This document shows, piece after piece, positions 8,471 to 16,679 of a stretch of 40,154 nucleotides of DNA; the stretch's first letter is position 1; each line of letters starts with the position of its first letter. A model generated the notes under the pieces. That model was not told the origin of the DNA. It searched no databases and was given only the letters and a program-made list of their open reading frames with translations. The translations under genes and the position numbers were made by a program. The DNA is from an uncultured Saprospiraceae bacterium (GTDB lineage: Bacteria > Bacteroidota > Bacteroidia > Chitinophagales > Saprospiraceae), in assembly GCA_938028705.1 (NCBI GenBank), contig CALIZI010000334.1, positions 1-40,154 of the forward strand, in the 5' to 3' direction.

Positions 8471-9618
8471 TTCTTTTTTCGATAAAATAATTTTTGACCT
8501 ACCTTTTTCACCGTCTCGTTTGTGCCTAATCGGGCAAGCATTTTTACAATGCGCGGATAGTCGGATACGTATTTCATTAATGTAAAATTGCGGCTGAGTT
8601 CCTTACCTATTTGTGTATAGACTTTTTCGTCATATTCACATATAAATGTGGCGGAAAAATCATTGGTGGCAAAACATTGTATGGCTTGTTGGGCAGCCAA
8701 AACGCCACTTTGCATTGCCTTATCAATACCATGCCCCTGCAAAGGGTCAACCAAATAAGCCGCATCACCTGCAAGCATCATTCGCTCACCCGAAATTGGC
8801 TGTCGGCGACTCCACAAGGGCAAACGGAAGCCTTTAATCTTGTCGAGGAGTTGGGCATTTTGGAGGATTCCGCTGATTTGCGGATTATTTTGAACGATAG
8901 CCTGAAAAGCCGCTTTCACATCTGTTTTTTTACCTTTAATTTCATTGGTCAGTACGCCCAAGCCCACATTATACACGTCATTTCCAACAGGAAAAATCCA
9001 AAAATAACCTTTCGGTAATTCATCCAATAAATAAAAACGATTATCATTTTCGGGGCAATTTACATTTTTATAATAAGCACGTACTGCGAAAGAATTTTTT
9101 ATATTATTTTGAAAATCAACATTGTATGAGCGTGCGACCATTGAATTTGCGCCATCGCAGCCAATGACCATATCGCAGGTCAGTGAGAGGTCTTTACCTT
9201 CTATTTGAATGATGTCATTATGTGTGATACGGTTGATTCTGATGCCTTCATAGATAATTGTATTTGTATATTTTTTTACTAAATATAATAAAAAATTATC
9301 GAAATCCATACGCGGACTGTTATAGGCTTTTGTGACCCAATGAATGTAAATCGGTTTGATATTGGGCAAATGAACGGAGGAAGATTGGATGCGTTGTTTG
9401 AGGTCGAGTTGGTCAAATTCTTGGTCGGCAGTGTTGAGTAATTTTCGTAGAATTTTCAAGGCAGGTCCGGGTATGGCATCGCCGCAGGTTTTGTCGCGCG
9501 GAAAGGTGCTTTTATCTATCAATGCTACATGCAGACCCGCCTCGCGCAGCGCAAGCGCACAAGCCGTACCCGCAGGTCCGGCACCTACTATGGCGATGTT
9601 GTAATGTGTGCTTGTCAT
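8467..9618 (-). CDS. FAD-dependent oxidoreductase, geranylgeranyl-reductase-like
   Basis: A 383-residue flavoprotein. The N-terminal FAD/NAD-binding Rossmann motif is IAIVGAGPAGTACALAL (residues about 8-24), followed by the PRDKTCGDAIPG segment typical of the geranylgeranyl reductase family, a central GCDGANSMVAR motif and the second FAD motif MLAGDAAYLVDPLQGHGIDKA. The family reduces isoprenoid chains or hydroxylates aromatic rings; the substrate here cannot be read from sequence. Start chosen at ATG 9618 (MTSTHYNIAIVG); the upstream extension would be a hydrophobic segment without family support. It stands alone on the minus strand. Confidence 0.83.
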   Translation of the reverse strand: MTSTHYNIAIVGAGPAGTACALALREAGLHVALIDKSTFPRDKTCGDAIPGPALKILRKLLNTADQEFDQLDLKQRIQSSSVHLPNIKPIYIHWVTKAYNSPRMDFDNFLLYLVKKYTNTIIYEGIRINRITHNDIIQIEGKDLSLTCDMVIGCDGANSMVARSYNVDFQNNIKNSFAVRAYYKNVNCPENDNRFYLLDELPKGYFWIFPVGNDVYNVGLGVLTNEIKGKKTDVKAAFQAIVQNNPQISGILQNAQLLDKIKGFRLPLWSRRQPISGERMMLAGDAAYLVDPLQGHGIDKAMQSGVLAAQQAIQCFATNDFSATFICEYDEKVYTQIGKELSRNFTLMKYVSDYPRIVKMLARLGTNETVKKVGQKLFYRKKN

Positions 9619-10301
9619 TTCTGTAATGAGTAAAACAAAAATTTGAAGAATTGCAAAGAAACATAAAAGTAAATAAACGAGGTTGTAAAATAACATATTT
9701 TATCCGTAATTCACTGCAAAACAATTCAATACACAGAAATAATACCTATTATGCTTGTCACTAAAAACGCATTAAAATTAAGTGCGATGCAACCATCAAT
9801 CCTAAATTTGCTACTAAATAATGACTGTTTAGGTAATTATCCTTGTGGTTCTGTATGATTCTACCAATCAAAGGAAAGTCATCTAACGATTATACTACAA
9901 AAATTATAAAGAACCTTCTCGCGTAAGGGCATTCCTTAATGACATTATACTTCATTAATGTTATCTCCGATTTTTCCATAATACACACTAAATAAGAGAC
10001 ACGCTTTGGATTAATTTAATTAATACTCAATATTCAAGTTTTTTATTGAAAACATATAAAACTTGGCAAGGCATTATTTTTTTTATTTATAAAAATATAA
10101 TTATTAATTTTTTAAAAATAATTAAAATAATAAATGTGTTTAAAATTAAAATATTTATAATAATTATATTATTAATATTATTGAAAAAACTTGAAGATAG
10201 AGTAATATATAATTTATTGGTACAGGGAGAGCTATTGAACTTAGTGTTCTAATAATATCTATTCCTTTCATTCATTTTTTAATTTCATACTAATTATAAT
10301 T
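9619..10301. other. Gene-free AT-rich interval
   Basis: About 680 bp between the divergent reductase and peptidase genes. It is strongly AT-rich from 10040 to 10250, where the reading frame consists only of Ile/Lys/Leu codons and is not credible as a gene. CATTAATG words occur near 9941-9960. No terminator, tRNA or convincing TAnnTTTG promoter box was found. Confidence 0.6.
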
Positions 10302-11549
10302 ATGTTTAAATCAATTAAAAGGTTAACCTTATTAAGTTGTGCATGTTTGCTTGCAGTTTCATGCGAACAACAGAGTTTAATTTATGAGGACTTTACGCCA
10401 AATGAACAATTCTTGACTCAAGATGAAGTATCTGATGATTTAGTTACTTTCACAACGGCAGTCATTCCAGGCAAATATATTGTTGTCTTTAAAGAAGATG
10501 CAATGAGTGCAAAACGCCTTGATGCCTCACTCAGCTATACTAAGAGACAAGAGGAGGCTAAAAAAATCGTTACAGAGAAATTATTTAAAAAAGGAATTTC
10601 TGCCAAAAAGGTAGGTCATGTTTATGCTAAAGCACTTAAAGGATTTTCAGCGGAACTTAGCGAAGTGGAAGTCGAAAAATTAAAACGTGACACCGAAATT
10701 GATTACATAGAAAAAGACCAGTCGATTATCATCAATGGAGGTCGAGGCAATGGTAACGGAAACGGAAACGGTGGTGGAACACCAGCACAACCGGAACAGA
10801 TAATCCCTTGGGGAACAACGAGAGTTGGTGGTGCCAGTGGTGTTGGCAAAAGAGCATGGGTAATTGATACAGGTGTTGATTATGACCACCCTGACTTGAA
10901 TGTAAATACAGCATTAGCCGAGACTTTTATGAGCGGTAAAGATGGTAAAAATGCTGATGACGGACAAGGACATGGCACACATGTAGCGGGTACTATCGCT
11001 GCTTTGGACAATGAAATCGGCACTGTAGGAGTAGCTCCCGGAGCAGAGATTGTTCCGGTAAAAGTATTGGGTAGCAATGGGGGGTCAACTTCCGGTGTCA
11101 TTGCCGGTGTAAATTATGTAGCTGCCAATGCCGCTGCCGATGATGTGGCTAACATGAGTCTCGGTGGTGGAGCATCTACATCTTTGGACAATGCCGTAAT
11201 AGCAGCTTCAGCGGTCTGTAAATTTGTACTTGCGGCAGGAAATGAGGGCGCAAATGCTAATACGACTTCACCCGCTCGTGTCAATGGTGCTAATATATTT
11301 ACAGTGTCGGCAATAGATATCAATGACAGGTATGCTTCTTTTTCAAATTATGGCAACCCACCTATTGATTGTGCTGCACCCGGTGTATCTATCAAATCTA
11401 CATATAAGGGTAGTACTTATACTTCACTTAGTGGAACATCAATGGCTGCACCTCATGTAGCAGGCTTACTTTTGTTGGGCGATTTAAAAACCAGTGGAAC
11501 TGCAAGCAACGACCCCGATGGTAATGCTGACCCTATCGCTGTCTATTAA
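10302..11549 (+). CDS. Lipoprotein subtilisin-like serine protease (S8), proteinase K-like
   Basis: Secreted, lipid-anchored endopeptidase of 415 residues. A lipoprotein signal peptide ends in LLAVSC (Cys21). An inhibitor I9 propeptide follows (GKYIVVFKEDAMSAKR to DYIEKDQSI, residues about 57-143), then a Gly/Asn linker (147-160). The catalytic S8 domain has Asp189 in VIDTGVDYDHPDL, His224 in GHGTHVAG, oxyanion Asn314 in AAGNEG and Ser380 in SGTSMAAPHVAG. All triad residues are present, so it should be active after propeptide removal. Unlike many Bacteroidota proteases it has no T9SS sorting domain. It is monocistronic with a strong terminator. Confidence 0.95.
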   Translation: MFKSIKRLTLLSCACLLAVSCEQQSLIYEDFTPNEQFLTQDEVSDDLVTFTTAVIPGKYIVVFKEDAMSAKRLDASLSYTKRQEEAKKIVTEKLFKKGISAKKVGHVYAKALKGFSAELSEVEVEKLKRDTEIDYIEKDQSIIINGGRGNGNGNGNGGGTPAQPEQIIPWGTTRVGGASGVGKRAWVIDTGVDYDHPDLNVNTALAETFMSGKDGKNADDGQGHGTHVAGTIAALDNEIGTVGVAPGAEIVPVKVLGSNGGSTSGVIAGVNYVAANAAADDVANMSLGGGASTSLDNAVIAASAVCKFVLAAGNEGANANTTSPARVNGANIFTVSAIDINDRYASFSNYGNPPIDCAAPGVSIKSTYKGSTYTSLSGTSMAAPHVAGLLLLGDLKTSGTASNDPDGNADPIAVY

Positions 11550-11580
11550 TCGGTAACACAAAAATAAATTGAATCATTTG

Positions 11581-11619
11581 ACGCAGTATAGTATTCGTGC
11601 TATGCTGCGTTTCTTTTTT
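11581..11619 (+). terminator. Rho-independent terminator after the S8 protease
   Basis: ACGCAGTATAG (11581-11591) pairs with CTATGCTGCGT (11600-11610), 11 bp with one G-U pair and an 8-nt loop, followed by TTCTTTTTT. It lies 31 bp downstream of the stop codon. The convergent DUF2804 gene ends at 11660. Confidence 0.9.
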
Positions 11620-11659
11620 GATTTGTGTGAAGTACCCTTCAAAAATTATGTGGATTAAA

Positions 11660-12673
11660 TTAGCACCGAATGTACATACGCTCGGCAAAGGCAAAAATAT
11701 TTTCAAATGTAATCGACTCATTATCAAGGATAACTGTACCGGAAACCCGCCCAAATGGACCTTCACAATCCGATGCGCCGAGTGGTCCGAGATTGATTTT
11801 TACATCCTTCGGATAGAGGGCTTGAAATTTGAGATTTACTTTTCCATGCTTGTCTTTTATATCCCAAATATCCTGATGTCGGGTAAATATAACGCCGGGC
11901 AAGCGGTGGATTTTGCCGTTTATCCACAAGGCATTTTCGTTATATTTTTCATTATCAATAGATTGATTTTTAGTCAGATTGAGACCGATAATTCCTTTCT
12001 CGCTGATGAAAGCTGCCGTTATCCAATCCCATTTGAGCCGATAAGGATAGTAGCCTTTGTGGTCGTCTAAAATGAAAAAACTCTGCTTCTTTTTAAATTC
12101 GTGATGTTCGTCATTTATTCGTAAAAAACCATGCATTGGAACAATGTTTTTGTGGGCATACATACCGTGATTCTCACCGAAAGGAACGCTGGCTACAAGG
12201 TGTTCACTATTCGCAAAACTGCCGTGTACTTGTCCTTCAATTGTCGGCATCTCCTTGTTTTTCAAGACTTTAAATTTGACTGTAATTCGATTTTCGCGGA
12301 GTTTATTTTCTATCCGAATGTCAATTTTTTTATTAGAAAATGAATTGACGCTATTCAACACATCATTTGGAATATCCAATTGAGTAGGCATTAATTGCTG
12401 CTCATATACGTAATGTTTTTCCTGCAAAATATCAAACACACGCACCTGCGCGAAGGCAGATAATTTGGCATTAAATAAAGCGATATTATAGAAAAAACGT
12501 TCGTTGCCACCTTGAACAGCTTGAAATTCTTTGAGTCGCAAATTGCGCCACCAACGCGGAGTGGAGTATTTGAGATTCGTTTTAGCATCAATGAGGTTGA
12601 CATTTTCAATCGGCTGATGAAAAGTACCAAATTCGATTTGGCGATTGGTGACTAACTGTGCTTTGGTTGTCAT
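11660..12673 (-). CDS. DUF2804 family protein, third gene of the Septu-like operon
   Basis: A 337-residue protein without signal peptide or membrane segment. It begins MTTKAQLVTNRQIEFGTFHQ, contains a Trp/Arg-rich segment PRWWRNLRLKEFQAVQ and a central FILDDHKGYYPYRLKWDWIT and IIGLNLTKNQ, which I recognise as DUF2804 landmarks. The C-terminal half is beta-rich (FGRVSGTVILDNESITFENI). The family has no established biochemical function. The start codon follows the HNH gene's TAA directly (TAAATG at 12676-12671), so the two are almost certainly translated from one mRNA. That makes a role in, or hitch-hiking with, the defence module possible; metabolic function is equally open. Confidence 0.75.
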   Translation of the reverse strand: MTTKAQLVTNRQIEFGTFHQPIENVNLIDAKTNLKYSTPRWWRNLRLKEFQAVQGGNERFFYNIALFNAKLSAFAQVRVFDILQEKHYVYEQQLMPTQLDIPNDVLNSVNSFSNKKIDIRIENKLRENRITVKFKVLKNKEMPTIEGQVHGSFANSEHLVASVPFGENHGMYAHKNIVPMHGFLRINDEHHEFKKKQSFFILDDHKGYYPYRLKWDWITAAFISEKGIIGLNLTKNQSIDNEKYNENALWINGKIHRLPGVIFTRHQDIWDIKDKHGKVNLKFQALYPKDVKINLGPLGASDCEGPFGRVSGTVILDNESITFENIFAFAERMYIRC

Positions 12674-13249
12674 TTATAGATTGAGTTGGATGTTGAATTC
12701 TTCTTGTATGGCGCGGATGAAATAGACATCCTTTGGAAATTCTTTGAGTAAAATATTGAAATGTGTCAAAGGATCTTTGCCCGAATCCTTGATTTGATTT
12801 CTTTGTCGTTGAATATACTCCGCACGCTCAATAGCGAGTATAGCATCGTCTAATTTCAGGTATTTGATAAGATTTTCAGCTTCAATATCGCCGTCTTCCG
12901 CATAGAAACTGCCGTCGAGATACTTAATTCGTTGCTCAAATTTTTCATCAGTTGGATGTATCAATGGTTGATGTTTGTACCATCTGGGTGCGCTTCCTAT
13001 TTCATTATTCCATTGAGCTTTTACGAGAAAGTAATTTTGATAACTGTCTTCTTTGGTATATTTCAGAGTTGGATTGAAATGCTCAATTTCCGGTTTGGAG
13101 GTACGGTCAAAATACGTCTCCGTGTAGGCACAGATACGTTTTTGTTCATCAAGCAAAATGTTCTTAATGATAGCGTTGTCCTTACTCCGTCCTTTTTTAT
13201 ACACCAAGTCCCGGGCTTTTGAGTTTTTAGGTTTCACGATTCTTCTCAT
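12674..13249 (-). CDS. HNH-type nuclease, PtuB-like (Septu module candidate)
   Basis: A 191-residue protein with an HNH/beta-beta-alpha-metal signature: RICAYTETYF (residues 38-47), then EIEHFNPTLKY with candidate general base His57, then YQNYFLVKAQWNN (70-82) supplying the Asn position. This follows the PtuB/TIGR02646-like plan, where CxYCE and EHFxP are usual; here the second Cys is replaced by Thr (CAYTE), so a zinc knuckle is unlikely. The gene starts 4 bp before the end of the ATPase gene (ATG/stop overlap 13246-13249). The pair ATPase plus HNH nuclease is the Septu antiphage arrangement; the nuclease is expected to cut nucleic acid when the ATPase releases it. Confidence 0.75.
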   Translation of the reverse strand: MRRIVKPKNSKARDLVYKKGRSKDNAIIKNILLDEQKRICAYTETYFDRTSKPEIEHFNPTLKYTKEDSYQNYFLVKAQWNNEIGSAPRWYKHQPLIHPTDEKFEQRIKYLDGSFYAEDGDIEAENLIKYLKLDDAILAIERAEYIQRQRNQIKDSGKDPLTHFNILLKEFPKDVYFIRAIQEEFNIQLNL

Positions 13250-14493
13250 ACCGGATATTTGTAAAGGTTGCCAAGTTTAGCCGTCTCAAGCATTAACTCT
13301 TTTTTCTTTTCTTCATCTTTTTCTGCTCTCAATTGCTTTTTCAAATCCAAATAATATTCCCATTGACGAATACCGTATTCATTAATATATCGCACACCAA
13401 AATCTCGTTTCAACATATCATTCGGGTCATCCCCAATCGGCGAGTCACCTTTATACACCGAATCGGAAGTCACATATCCAGCTTCATCAAAACTCAAAAT
13501 GAACCGCTCATAAGGCTCAAATGCAGCCGCGACCATAGGCGAGTGCGTGGCAAAGAAAAACTGTGCTTCGGGCGCAAGTTGCGTATAATAATCCACTATT
13601 TTTAGTTGAATATCAGGGAATAAGGAGCGTTCCGGCTCGTCGAAAAGGATGATAGTGTCTTTTGTATTAAGTAGATAAATGGGTAATGCAGTGAGTAGGA
13701 CTTGCTTTGTTCCAGTGGAAAGTCCGTGAGGTGGGATTTCTGTACCGTCTATGTGTTGAATAGGGAAATAGGCATTTTTTGTACTTTTTAGATGAACCTT
13801 TAAGTTAAAGTCATTTAAGATAGGGTTGAGACACTTATCAGCTATTTTAATACGTGGGTCAGGATTTTCTTTCTTCCAATCTTCAAACTCTTTAATAATA
13901 TTTTCGGAGTTTCCATTCGATATATTGAGGGCTAATTTTTTCGAGACAATACTAAAAGACTGATCGTATATTTTTACGTCAGCAAGCAGATAATGCCAAA
14001 TGGTCTCTTGAAAATTATCCGAGAGTATAACGCACTTTTCTTTCGATAGCAATTCTTTTATATGATCGGTTGAATATTGGCTTTCCGGAATTTCGTTGAG
14101 AAGTGATTTTTCTTTTTCTGTCAGAGATTCTAAATGTAGTAATTCTTGATTGGCAAGAAGTTCACTTTTGAAATAAATGAGATACTTGTTTATTTCATTT
14201 CTAATATCACTATTCTTCATTCTCACAATGTAATGGGGAAATCTCTCAGACTTGTATTCAATTTCACACCTTACTTTATTTTCATCAATTGTGTTGCCTG
14301 TTGGACCATATACAGAATATATGCAATTATTGAAAATCTCAAGCAAAGTAGTCTTCCCTGCTCCACTTTGCCCAATAAAACAAACCTTTTCCAAAGGCTG
14401 CCCTGCTTTTTCATGCCCTTCGGGATAAGTAAAATCCAATTCAAGATTTTTGAATTGTTGAAACTCAGCAATGTTTAATTTTTTAATTTTCAT
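13246..14493 (-). CDS. AAA/ABC-type ATPase, PtuA-like (Septu module candidate)
   Basis: A 415-residue SMC/RecF-like ATPase. It starts MKIKKLNIAEFQQFKNLELD, the usual OLD/PtuA N-terminus. Walker A is GQSGAGKTT (41-49), the ABC-like signature is LSTGTKQ (258-264), Walker B is IILFDEPE (281-288) and the H-loop is FFFATHSPM with His317. The region between (about 70-250) is helical and less conserved. The C-terminus has an RDFGVRYINEYGIRQWEYY segment and a charged tail. No TOPRIM domain is present, which separates it from OLD nucleases. Coupling to an HNH gene by a 4-bp overlap supports a PtuA-type role. A well-matching TAnnTTTG box lies 27 bp upstream. Confidence 0.82.
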   Translation of the reverse strand: MKIKKLNIAEFQQFKNLELDFTYPEGHEKAGQPLEKVCFIGQSGAGKTTLLEIFNNCIYSVYGPTGNTIDENKVRCEIEYKSERFPHYIVRMKNSDIRNEINKYLIYFKSELLANQELLHLESLTEKEKSLLNEIPESQYSTDHIKELLSKEKCVILSDNFQETIWHYLLADVKIYDQSFSIVSKKLALNISNGNSENIIKEFEDWKKENPDPRIKIADKCLNPILNDFNLKVHLKSTKNAYFPIQHIDGTEIPPHGLSTGTKQVLLTALPIYLLNTKDTIILFDEPERSLFPDIQLKIVDYYTQLAPEAQFFFATHSPMVAAAFEPYERFILSFDEAGYVTSDSVYKGDSPIGDDPNDMLKRDFGVRYINEYGIRQWEYYLDLKKQLRAEKDEEKKKELMLETAKLGNLYKYPV

Positions 14494-14519
14494 ATCATCG
14501 TACCCTTGATTTTATCGTC

Positions 14520-14527
14520 CAAATATA
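14520..14527 (-). promoter_or_regulatory. Bacteroidota-type -7 promoter box for the ATPase-HNH-DUF2804 operon
   Basis: On the minus strand TATATTTG fits the TAnnTTTG consensus exactly and lies 27 bp before the ATPase start, in the 46-bp gap after the glycosyltransferase gene. The -33 TTTG element is not clear. It suggests the defence-like operon has its own promoter rather than relying on the upstream gene. Confidence 0.5.
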
Positions 14528-14539
14528 AGCATTCGTACA

Positions 14540-15634
14540 TTAAGCCACCACATTACGATATACTTTTTCCAAAATATCCAATGCCTTTTGTTTATCGTGA
14601 GCCTCCAATAAAAAAGCGTGTGCTTGCTGCGTGAGTTGCTGTGCAAAAGCAGGGTCATTGAGAATACGTGGCATGGCTTGGGCGAGTGCTTCGGGCTTTT
14701 CCATCGGTACAAGCAAGCCTGTTTTTTCGTGGATGCACCACTCCGGTATGCCCGCTACATCGCTGGCAATCACCGGAATACGACAAGCAAAAGCCTCCAA
14801 ACCAATCAAGCCGAACATTTCACGATACGCCGATGGCACAACGATTAGTGCCGACGAATACAAATAATTTTTAATGTCATGTTGAGACATAAAAGGCAGT
14901 ATTTTTGTTTGCGATTGCAAGTTGTTTTTTTGTATCGCTTCGCTCAAATTTTCCGCTTCTCCACCTTCTCCGATGAATAATAATTGATAATCGGGCAAAG
15001 TATGAGCGATTTGCCGCCATGCTTCCAACAAAACATAAATACCCTTTTCCACCTCCAATCTTCCGATATACAAAATACGTTTTTCGCGTGGTGGCTGCTC
15101 ATCACTTATCCATTGGTCGAGTTCGATATAATGCTGAATATAAGTCACATTTTCGATACCTCGTGCGTGAAGGATTTTTTCAAACTTATAAGAAGGCGAA
15201 ATAAAATGACTGCTGTGTTTTTTGACAATATTTAATCGTATTTTTTTAATAAAACTTGCCAACACACTTTCTCCTTTTTTCGGAATAAGGCGATAATCGT
15301 GAATCGTCTGTACGGCAGGAATATTATGTTGGTTGGCAACTTTTAAAATCGTGGTGGTAAAGTATGCGTTATTATTGATGTGGATAATGTCGGGTGTGAA
15401 TGTGCGGAGTTTGGCTTCAATGGCTTTGGCAACACTTTTTTTATACAACAGCCCATCGCGGAATTTATGAATTTGCGGAAACCGACTACGTGTCACATCC
15501 GAAAATTCGCGTACATCTATCGTCAATCGCTCTACCTGAAAACCCCGCCCTTCCAACTCTTTTTTAATGGAATTGATGTAGGTTTCCGTACCGCCGCGTA
15601 CACCCGTTTTGTCGTTGTATATTAGTATTTTCAT
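14540..15634 (-). CDS. Glycosyltransferase family 4
   Basis: A 364-residue GT-B fold enzyme that would move a sugar from an activated donor to a cell-surface glycan or lipid. The N-terminal domain opens with MKILIYNDKTGVRGGTETYI, where the acceptor-side Gly loop is seen. The C-terminal domain has RILYIGRLEVEKGIYVLLEA and the retaining-GT4 E-x7-E motif in REMFGLIGLEAFACRIPVIA, followed by SDVAGIPEW. Start is the ATG at 15634. No other polysaccharide genes adjoin it, so the product cannot be inferred. Confidence 0.93.
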   Translation of the reverse strand: MKILIYNDKTGVRGGTETYINSIKKELEGRGFQVERLTIDVREFSDVTRSRFPQIHKFRDGLLYKKSVAKAIEAKLRTFTPDIIHINNNAYFTTTILKVANQHNIPAVQTIHDYRLIPKKGESVLASFIKKIRLNIVKKHSSHFISPSYKFEKILHARGIENVTYIQHYIELDQWISDEQPPREKRILYIGRLEVEKGIYVLLEAWRQIAHTLPDYQLLFIGEGGEAENLSEAIQKNNLQSQTKILPFMSQHDIKNYLYSSALIVVPSAYREMFGLIGLEAFACRIPVIASDVAGIPEWCIHEKTGLLVPMEKPEALAQAMPRILNDPAFAQQLTQQAHAFLLEAHDKQKALDILEKVYRNVVA

Positions 15635-15687
15635 TTTAGCTGTTCCATGAGTTCTTATTGTAGTTGCGGTATAAAATGTATATGATT

Positions 15688-15720
15688 AACCTGTTTGCTA
15701 AACTTCAAAAAGTTTGGTCA
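15688..15720. repeat. GTTTGCTAAAC palindrome (family G, copy 1)
   Basis: GTTTGCTAAACTT pairs imperfectly with AAGTTTGGTCAAC. Related palindromes are at 16174-16204 (GTTTACCAAACT with AGTTTAGCAAAC) and, as a perfect copy, inside a coding sequence at 32706-32738. Confidence 0.65.
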
Positions 15721-15744
15721 ACGTGAGTAATGTACTGGTTTTTT

Positions 15745-15917
15745 GGCATGTTTAGAATTGCAGTTGACACTTTTTTGGAATGTAACAAATGCTCCAAATT
15801 GAGTAAGTCACGCAGAGAACGCAGAGGTCGCAGAGATTTGATAATTAACTCTCTGCGAACTCTGTGCACTCTGCGTGAAAAAGTGCCAACTACTTTTACA
15901 GCAAATCTAAACATGCC
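15745..15917. mobile_element. Element B copy 2, complete MITE-like element
   Basis: A 173-bp element. The left end GGCATGTTTAGAATTGCAG and the right end CAAATCTAAACATGCC are inverted copies, followed inward on both sides by GTTGRCACTTTTT (with a 9-10 nt length difference). Inside lies a second inverted repeat of CGCAGAG words (about 15807-15880). It is flanked by GGTTTTTT (15737-15744) and GATTTTTT (15918-15925), a possible 8-bp target duplication with one change. No reading frame. Copy 1 is at 1-137 in the opposite orientation. Confidence 0.8.
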
Positions 15918-15956
15918 GATTTTTTAGATGATTACTAATGTTTATACTCCGCTTAC

Positions 15957-16170
15957 CTTGACAATGTCATGTTCGATTTTTATTTAATATAGTTGGCATT
16001 TTGCTCTTGAATTTGGGCTAAAACTCGTCTGACATTTTTCAAAATTCACCGATGATGTCATATTTTTCTAGCAATGTTTAAATGTCTGACGAGTTTTAGC
16101 CCAAATTCGGAAAAAATATCCCATGTTAAATACAAACATATTTTCATTTTTAAAACATGACATTGTCAAG
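15957..16170. mobile_element. Element A copy 1: nested non-autonomous transposon (outer plus inner palindrome)
   Basis: Outer terminal inverted repeats CTTGACAATGTCATGTT (15957-15973 and 16154-16170), flanked by the 4-bp direct repeat TTAC (15953-15956, 16171-16174). A second, inner element (16014-16103) has 24-bp arms starting TGGGCTAAAACTCGTC with one T/A mismatch, and is itself flanked by AATT (16010-16013, 16104-16107). The loop between the inner arms is 16038-16079. Removing the outer element rebuilds a GTTTACCAAACT-type palindrome with CTCCG ends, so it landed in an older repeat. Confidence 0.9.
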
Positions 16171-16173
16171 TTA

Positions 16174-16204
16174 CGTTTACCAAACTCGAAAAGTTTAGCA
16201 AACG
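16174..16204. repeat. GTTTACCAAACT palindrome (family G, copy 2), split by element A
   Basis: GTTTACCAAACT, CGAA loop, AGTTTAGCAAACGGAG. The matching CTCCG end lies at 15947-15951, on the far side of element A copy 1, consistent with the transposon having inserted in one arm of this palindrome. From 16205 to 16447 only AT-rich sequence is seen. Confidence 0.6.
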
Positions 16205-16447
16205 GAGTTCCTTATCTTTTGTATTGTTTTAAATTTTAATAAATTTATAAAATGCTGTTTTATAGTTTTTTATTTTAATAAAAATATTTTTTATAAAAAT
16301 TATAATATTTCATAAAATATTTAAAATCAAATTAATAAAAATATTTTTATTGTTTAAGTAAAATTAATAAATGATAAGAGTTTGACAAATGTAAGGTCTT
16401 TGCAGATTTATTGCTCACTTTTTTCATACTAAATCAATACATAGCAC

Positions 16448-16455
16448 TATCTTTG
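16448..16455 (+). promoter_or_regulatory. TAnnTTTG promoter box upstream of bamA
   Basis: TATCTTTG followed by CG fits the Bacteroidota -7 consensus; a T-rich segment about 23 bp upstream could be the -33 element. The bamA start is 225 bp further on, so the leader would be long; it contains a TTAATCGG-word hairpin (about 16590-16665) with the stem TTTCG/CGAAA. Confidence 0.5.
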
Positions 16456-16679
16456 CGTGATTTTTAGAATTTGGCATCCCTAAGAACTACGAACAAAGAA
16501 CGAAGAACTTGAGTTGCAAGGCAGCAAAAAAACAAAAGACAACGTTTCTATCAGGTCAAATTCAATCTTGCTTATGGGTTAGTTATATTGGTTAATCGGG
16601 TAATCAGGTATTTCGTGTAGCGAAAATGTGAATTAACAAATTAACGAATGTACTAATCACCAAAATTCATTTAAAATAT

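Noticed and set aside
10046-10252. 68-codon frame before the S8 protease
   Set aside because: Only Ile/Lys/Leu/Asn-type codons from AT-rich DNA, no family signal; treated as non-coding.
13246-14493. OLD-family nuclease or Gabija GajA
   Set aside because: No TOPRIM domain follows the ATPase motifs, and the partner is an HNH protein rather than a UvrD-like helicase.
15957-16170. Structured small RNA or riboswitch
   Set aside because: The palindromes have transposon-type flanking 4-bp duplications and occur next to unrelated genes in both contexts, so a mobile element explains them better.
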